DNA of 44,586 bases from Nocardiopsis sp. MG754419. Lineage in GTDB: Bacteria > Actinomycetota > Actinomycetes > Streptosporangiales > Streptosporangiaceae. Positions within the stretch are counted from its first letter, which is position 1. Every line of letters starts with the position of its first letter. This document shows positions 41,778 to 44,586 of this stretch, one piece after another. The notes under the pieces were generated by a model. That model was given only the letters and a program-made list of their open reading frames with translations. It searched no databases and had not been told where the DNA came from. Position numbers and translations under genes: made by a program. The stretch spans positions 1 to 44,586 of the forward strand of contig NZ_QOCZ01000031.1 in assembly GCF_018207095.1 (NCBI RefSeq), in the 5' to 3' direction.

Positions 41778-42080
41778 TTGTTTTACTGGATCTGGCAGCT
41801 CATCTACCTGGTGACCTTCGTGGCCAGCCTCTACGCGTTGATCGAGGCTGTGCGGACACCGGCGCAGGCCTTCGAGGTCATGGACAAGCAGACCAAGAAG
41901 CTCTGGGTGATCCTGACGAGTGTGGCGACCGGTCTGTCCCTGCTCGCGGTCCTCAGCGGAACGGGCATGTTCGTCATCCTCGGTCTGGTGGCCACGCTCA
42001 TCTTCCTGCTGGACGTGCGCCCCGCGGTCAAGGGCGTCGGCGGCGGGAACCAGAACAACGGCCCCTACGGACCCTGGTAG
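41778..42080 (+). CDS. DUF2516 family small membrane protein
   Basis: A 100-residue protein with three hydrophobic helices: FYWIWQLIYLVTFVASLYAL, KKLWVILTSVATGLSLLAVL and GMFVILGLVATLIFLLDVRP, and a glycine/asparagine tail GGGNQNNGPYGPW. This is the DUF2516 pattern found throughout actinobacteria, function unknown. TTG 41778 is chosen because GGAG lies 6 bases upstream and the first helix then starts at residue 2. Upstream in-frame GTG codons add unconserved residues. Confidence 0.85.
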   Translation: MFYWIWQLIYLVTFVASLYALIEAVRTPAQAFEVMDKQTKKLWVILTSVATGLSLLAVLSGTGMFVILGLVATLIFLLDVRPAVKGVGGGNQNNGPYGPW

Positions 42081-42095
42081 GCGCCGCACGCGGAA

Positions 42096-42134
42096 GTCGG
42101 GGCCGTCGCTCGGAGGACGAGCGGCGGCCCCGAC
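42096..42134. terminator. Hairpin between DUF2516 gene and the large membrane protein gene
   Basis: GTCGGGGCCGTCGCTCG (42096-42112) pairs with CGAGCGGCGGCCCCGAC (42118-42134), one G-T wobble and a five-base loop. It lies between convergent genes and should end both transcripts. Confidence 0.8.
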
Positions 42135-42187
42135 GTGCGCCCGCGTTCCGGGCGGTCGCGGCGGGGCCGCCGAGCGGGGCGTGCGCC

Positions 42188-44503
42188 TCACGCTCCGTCG
42201 AGGTCGGACCCCGTGACCTCGGCGCCCCGGGGTGGCGCGGGGCGATCGACCGGCAGTGCCTGCCACAGGGCCTCCGCGTAGGCGGGGTCGCTCGTGTAGT
42301 ACGAGTGGCCCAGGATCTCCGGGCGACGGGCCTCCCCCGGTGGAGCGTCGTAGGAGCGCGGGTCCGGTAGCGGGTCGACCGTCGGCACGACCACCTCTTC
42401 CCCGTCGGGTGCGGAGCGGCGCACCGGTCCGGCGATGGCGTCGGTGACCCGCCACAGGTTGCGCCAGGACGCCACCCGCGTGTTCAGGTCGGTGAAGGCC
42501 ACCGGGCCGAAATAGGCGGGGAAGTACCGGGCGTACAGACGGTCCAACGGCGAGCCGTGCGTGATGAGCGAGACCCGGTCGGCGTACTCCTCGGGCAGTT
42601 GCCAGACCGTGGCCGCGGCCAGGACCGACCCCTGTGAGTGGCCGGACAGCACCACCTCGGTGCCCTCCCCGGCCATACGGCGTACCCGGGCGGCGAGCTG
42701 TGGGACCGCGCGTTCGGCGTAGGACGGCGGGGCCAACGGGTGCGCCGCCCGGGGCCAGAACGTGCCCACGTCCCAGACCGCGCCCACGGCCTGCCGGGTC
42801 GGCCGGTCCCGGTAGGCGCTGCGCCCGATCCACGCCAGTGCCACCAGCGCGACCCCGCCCAGAAGCGAGCCCACGGCCACCATCGCGTCCAGGGCGTCCT
42901 GGAGGGCGCCGTGCACCCCGCCGGCGACCGCCAGGGTGGCGTCCATCGGTCCGGCCTCCAGTTCGCCGGTGACGATCGAGTACAGGGCCAGACCCACCAG
43001 GGGCACCACCGGCAGCAGCAGGGCGCCCAGGATCCGCGGTAGCGCCTCGGTCATCCGTCCCAGTGCCCGGGCGTGCGCGATGTCCCAGGTCCGTCGGTCC
43101 CGGACGCTGCGCGAGTACAGTGCGGTGACCTTCGGCAGTTGCGCCCGGACCGCACCCCGCAGCCACAGGGCCAGGACCGCCACCACGATCAGGACGATGA
43201 CCGCCTGGAAGGCGAACGCCAACTGGAGCCACGAATAGGCGGTGGGCGGGGCGAGCGTCAGGCAGTCGGGCCCCGTGGCGTTCAGGGAGCCGCAGCCGCT
43301 CAACCAGAGTGCCCCCTGGTAGACCAGGGCCGCGGAGAAGGCGCCGCCCAGCAGCGTGCCCAGGGCGGCGGTGGAGGGACCGGCCAACCCGCGCATGGCG
43401 GTGTGCCGGTGAGGGCGGTCCACGACGAACAGCACCAGCGCCGCGGCCAACAGCACCATGACCAGGGCACCCTGCACGGCGAACAGGGTGTTGAGCAGGG
43501 TGCCGCTGCCCGGCAACCGGCCCTCGGCGACCCACCCCGGCCGCGGCAGGACGGTGTACGCCGCCACGGCCGTGGTCAGGCCCAGGGTGGTGTCCCGCAG
43601 GACTCTGCACAGCCGGTCGGCGCGCGCGTTCCACCGCGGGTCCTTGCCGGGGACGAGAACGCTCACCGTGCTCACCGCCATCACGACCGCCAGCAGGGCC
43701 GCCAGGCCGGTGCCCACCGTCCACCACCCCGGGTCGGTCGGTGGCCAGGGGGCCCGCCCGTCCAGGTCGTGGGCGAGCGGGGGCAGGAGCAGCAGAGCGG
43801 CCACGGTCCCCACGGCGATGGCGATGTGCGCCGAACGCAGTCGGGCCATGATCTCGCTGTTGCGCCAGAAGTCCGGGTGGCTGAGCGGGGCGTCCTCCGT
43901 GTGCCGGGGCGGCAGCGGCCCCGCCACCACCTCGTAGTCGGCCGCGGTCCGTCGCGACAGCCGCCACAGCACCACCACGACCACGGCGGGCAGCGCCGCC
44001 CCCACCAGCAGGGACGGTCCGGGCGCCGAGAGCGGTGAGGAGGCCGACGCCAGGAAGGCCAGCCAGGGCCGGGCGCGCACGCACTCCTCACCCTGGCCAC
44101 CGCACTGCCAGGCCACCAGGTCCATGCCGAGCCCGGCGGCGGCCAGCACGATGAGCATCGTCAGGGAGAGCGCCAGCAGCCGGACCCCCGCCCCGTAGGC
44201 GATGTTGGCCACCCGTCGGGTGCCCCGTTGCCCGTCGTCCATCCGGCCCGGACGCATCCAGTAGGCCAGGTTGAGCATCATGAACGGCAGGAGCAGCAGC
44301 CAGAAGGCACGGGAGGACGCACCCGACGTCAGGTTGCCCCAGGCGAAGATCTCCCGGCGCACCCCGGGCAGGGTCTCGGTGTCCGGTTCCCGACGCCATC
44401 GGAAGAACCCGGCCAGCCGGTCACCGCCCACACGCATGGCGGGCTCCACGTCGAGGAGTTCCTCCGCCTGGCCACCGCTCACCCCGTGGACGCGCAACTC
44501 CAC
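42188..44503 (-). CDS. Large integral membrane protein with alpha/beta-hydrolase motif
   Basis: 771 residues. The N-terminus ELRVHGVSGG is the hallmark of an actinobacterial family with a split hydrolase domain: this strand is followed by some ten membrane helices (e.g. FWLLLLPFMMLNLAYW, LLVGAALPAVVVVVLW, VIVLIVVAVLALWLRGAV), and the nucleophile elbow comes only near the end (GTEVVLSGHSQGSVLAAATV, then SLITHGSPLDRLYARYFPAY). GHSQG predicts a serine lipase/esterase-like activity, not proven. The GTG start at 44503 leaves only about 10 bases of native upstream sequence before the inverted repeat at the window end. Confidence 0.82.
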   Translation of the reverse strand: MELRVHGVSGGQAEELLDVEPAMRVGGDRLAGFFRWRREPDTETLPGVRREIFAWGNLTSGASSRAFWLLLLPFMMLNLAYWMRPGRMDDGQRGTRRVANIAYGAGVRLLALSLTMLIVLAAAGLGMDLVAWQCGGQGEECVRARPWLAFLASASSPLSAPGPSLLVGAALPAVVVVVLWRLSRRTAADYEVVAGPLPPRHTEDAPLSHPDFWRNSEIMARLRSAHIAIAVGTVAALLLLPPLAHDLDGRAPWPPTDPGWWTVGTGLAALLAVVMAVSTVSVLVPGKDPRWNARADRLCRVLRDTTLGLTTAVAAYTVLPRPGWVAEGRLPGSGTLLNTLFAVQGALVMVLLAAALVLFVVDRPHRHTAMRGLAGPSTAALGTLLGGAFSAALVYQGALWLSGCGSLNATGPDCLTLAPPTAYSWLQLAFAFQAVIVLIVVAVLALWLRGAVRAQLPKVTALYSRSVRDRRTWDIAHARALGRMTEALPRILGALLLPVVPLVGLALYSIVTGELEAGPMDATLAVAGGVHGALQDALDAMVAVGSLLGGVALVALAWIGRSAYRDRPTRQAVGAVWDVGTFWPRAAHPLAPPSYAERAVPQLAARVRRMAGEGTEVVLSGHSQGSVLAAATVWQLPEEYADRVSLITHGSPLDRLYARYFPAYFGPVAFTDLNTRVASWRNLWRVTDAIAGPVRRSAPDGEEVVVPTVDPLPDPRSYDAPPGEARRPEILGHSYYTSDPAYAEALWQALPVDRPAPPRGAEVTGSDLDGA

Positions 44504-44586
44504 ACGGTCGGCGGTGTGGGCGGTGACCGGCTGGCCGGGTTCTTCCGATGGCGTCGGGAACCGGACACCGAGACCCTGCCCGGGGT
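44361..44586. repeat. 73-bp perfect inverted repeat at the window end
   Basis: Bases 44514-44586 are the exact reverse complement of 44361-44433, with an 80-base spacer that contains the start of the membrane protein gene. The right arm therefore re-encodes, on the plus strand, residues about 25-48 of that protein (GGDRLAGFFRWRREPDTETL). A perfect copy of coding sequence folded back at a sequence end is the usual sign of a chimeric read or assembly artefact. Confidence 0.9.

Overview
This is high-GC actinomycete DNA, most likely Nocardiopsis or a close relative. The window contains mshA (mycothiol biosynthesis), the MurT/GatD pair, a SARP regulator, many GTG and TTG starts, and strongly G/C-biased third codon positions. 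No rRNA, tRNA or CRISPR array was recognised.

Left flank (1-11838): a membrane protein of unknown function; murT-gatD (lipid II amidation); a decayed IS30 copy with both end repeats; a quinone-oxidoreductase-like enzyme; a DUF4352 protein; ygfZ; a nitrobindin gene; a GIDE-domain membrane protein; a DsrE protein; and gpmA. Between ygfZ and nitrobindin, on the opposite strand, is a tiny leader-like ORF with an exceptionally strong ribosome binding site, followed by strongly structured RNA.

Centre (12172-33040): a class II lanthipeptide gene cluster. It has two complete LanM synthetases, each followed immediately by its own double-glycine precursor gene (14375-18005 and 29049-32674). It also has a C39-peptidase exporter (LanT), an ABC-2 transporter pair, and a leftward operon with overlapping start/stop codons: ABC exporter, SARP regulator, luciferase-like oxidoreductase and macrolide-type glycosyltransferase. 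Upstream lie an intact rmlA and three fragments of deoxysugar genes (rmlB, a C-methyltransferase, an N-methyltransferase). The promoters before lanM1, lanT and lanA2 carry heptamers repeated every 11 bp, with the last heptamer exactly 8 bp before a TAG/TAA-type -10 box. This is the arrangement SARPs bind. A fourth, weaker copy precedes a 55-residue membrane peptide gene after lanA2. I infer a SARP-controlled two-peptide lantibiotic whose tailoring may include reduction of dehydroamino acids and glycosylation.

Right flank (33226-44586): a YbjN protein, mshA, a secreted esterase, a DUF523/DUF1722 protein and a photolyase; then a leftward group (macro-domain protein, small unknown protein, 35-residue zinc ribbon); a blaI/M56 peptidase pair with a dyad operator over its promoter; a DUF2516 protein; and a large membrane protein with an alpha/beta-hydrolase motif. 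The last 73 bases are an exact reverse complement of 44361-44433, which looks like an assembly or library artefact at a contig end.
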